Shown: in pieces, positions 4,799-5,250 of the stretch
Layout of the letters: each line of letters begins with the position of its first letter
Position numbering within the stretch: position 1 is the first letter of the stretch
Assembly: GCA_023423015.1 (NCBI GenBank)
Contig: JAFAGE010000195.1
Location: forward strand, 1-5,250
Direction: 5' to 3'
Length of the DNA stretch: 5,250 nt
Source: Bacteroidota bacterium
Lineage (GTDB): Bacteria; Bacteroidota; Bacteroidia; Chitinophagales; Chitinophagaceae
The notes under the pieces: model-generated
Database searches by the model: none
The model's input: only the letters and a program-made list of their open reading frames with translations
What the model was told of the DNA's origin: nothing
Translations under genes and position numbers: made by a program

Positions 4799-5250
4799 AT
4801 GCCTCGAAGGCGATCTATTTTAACGGTATTGAAAAGCAGCGCAAAATGTTTTATAGAAGATAACGCATTTAAGCTTAGTGCATCGCTTTCCTATTATACA
4901 ATCTTCTCTCTCGGCCCGTTACTGATTATTATCATCTCACTCGCCGGAGCGTTTTATGGGAAGGACGCCGTCCAGGGAGAAATATACAGCCAGATCAATG
5001 GCCTTGTCGGAGACCAGGCTGCATTACAGATCCAACAAATTATCAAGAACATACAACAGACGGAACAGGGTCCGCTGGCCGCTATTATTGGTGTTGTTGT
5101 TCTTGTAATTGGTGCAACGGGAGCTTTTATCGAGATGCAGGATTCGATTAACTACATCTGGTCGGTGAAAGCAAAACCAACCAAAGGTTGGTTGAAGTTT
5201 CTGGTCAACCGGCTTCTTTCTTTCTCGCTCATCGTAAGCATGGGGTTTAT
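4799..5250 (+). CDS. YihY/BrkB (UPF0761) family inner-membrane protein, 3'-truncated by window edge
   Basis: The frame starting at the ATG at 4799 (MPRRRSILTVLKSSAKCFIE) stays open to the right edge, giving 150 visible residues of a family usually near 290-330. Features typical of YihY/BrkB are a short basic N-terminus, then DNAFKLSASLSYYTIFSLGP leading into a first membrane segment (about 31-53), an extramembrane helix (QINGLVGDQAALQIQQIIKN), a second membrane segment (about 92-112, PLAAIIGVVVLVIGATGAF), the conserved QDSINYIWSVKAKP stretch (114-127), and the start of a third segment (about 136-150). Family function is unsettled; the old names RNase BN and serum-resistance factor are not supported by function. 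No Shine-Dalgarno precedes the ATG, but it directly precedes the conserved N-terminus and no other start fits. Confidence 0.88.
   Translation, partial: MPRRRSILTVLKSSAKCFIEDNAFKLSASLSYYTIFSLGPLLIIIISLAGAFYGKDAVQGEIYSQINGLVGDQAALQIQQIIKNIQQTEQGPLAAIIGVVVLVIGATGAFIEMQDSINYIWSVKAKPTKGWLKFLVNRLLSFSLIVSMGF

Noticed and set aside
1..5250. tRNA, rRNA, CRISPR array, insertion sequence or phage genes
   Set aside because: No cloverleaf, spaced direct repeats, transposase motifs or terminal inverted repeats were seen on either strand.

Overview
This window looks like chromosomal DNA of a free-living Bacteroidota bacterium, most plausibly in or near the Chitinophagaceae/Sphingobacteriia. The evidence is indirect. 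No gene start has a clear Shine-Dalgarno sequence and leaders are A/T-rich, as is usual in that phylum. Base composition is moderate. The gene set (bacterial topoisomerase IB, DUF892 and DUF2383 ferritin-like proteins, a lysine/alanine H1-like protein, and the small family often mislabelled 'phosphoribosylpyrophosphate synthetase') is familiar from such genomes. I could run no database search, so the taxonomic call is an inference.

Layout. The left edge (1-948, +) holds the C-terminal three quarters of a PLP-dependent O-acetyl/O-succinylhomoserine sulfhydrylase-type enzyme. A pyridoxamine-5'-phosphate-oxidase-like split-barrel protein lies convergent to it (883-1386, -), and the two coding ends overlap by 66 bp. 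From 1579 onward comes a run of stress- and nucleoid-type genes. These are a DUF892/YciF ferritin-like protein with a basic Ser-rich N-terminal tail (1579-2235, +), an intrinsic terminator (2273-2303), a complete DNA topoisomerase IB (2321-3454, +), a perfect 16-bp hairpin shared by two convergent genes (3453-3488), a tiny H1-like basic repeat protein (3500-3721, -), a DUF2383 four-helix-bundle protein (3862-4329, +) with its own terminator (4358-4391), a 121-residue conserved protein of unknown function (4407-4772, +), and the start of a YihY/BrkB-type inner-membrane protein (4799 to the right edge, +).

How they may work together. Two different ferritin-like families, a type IB topoisomerase and an H1-like DNA-binding protein lie within about 2.8 kb. 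This suggests a DNA-protection or envelope/oxidative/desiccation-stress neighbourhood rather than a metabolic operon. The terminators and the opposing H1-like gene imply several short transcripts, not one operon. The shared role is an inference from gene content. No phage, transposon, CRISPR, tRNA or rRNA signal was seen, and no intergenic stretch exceeds 300 bp.
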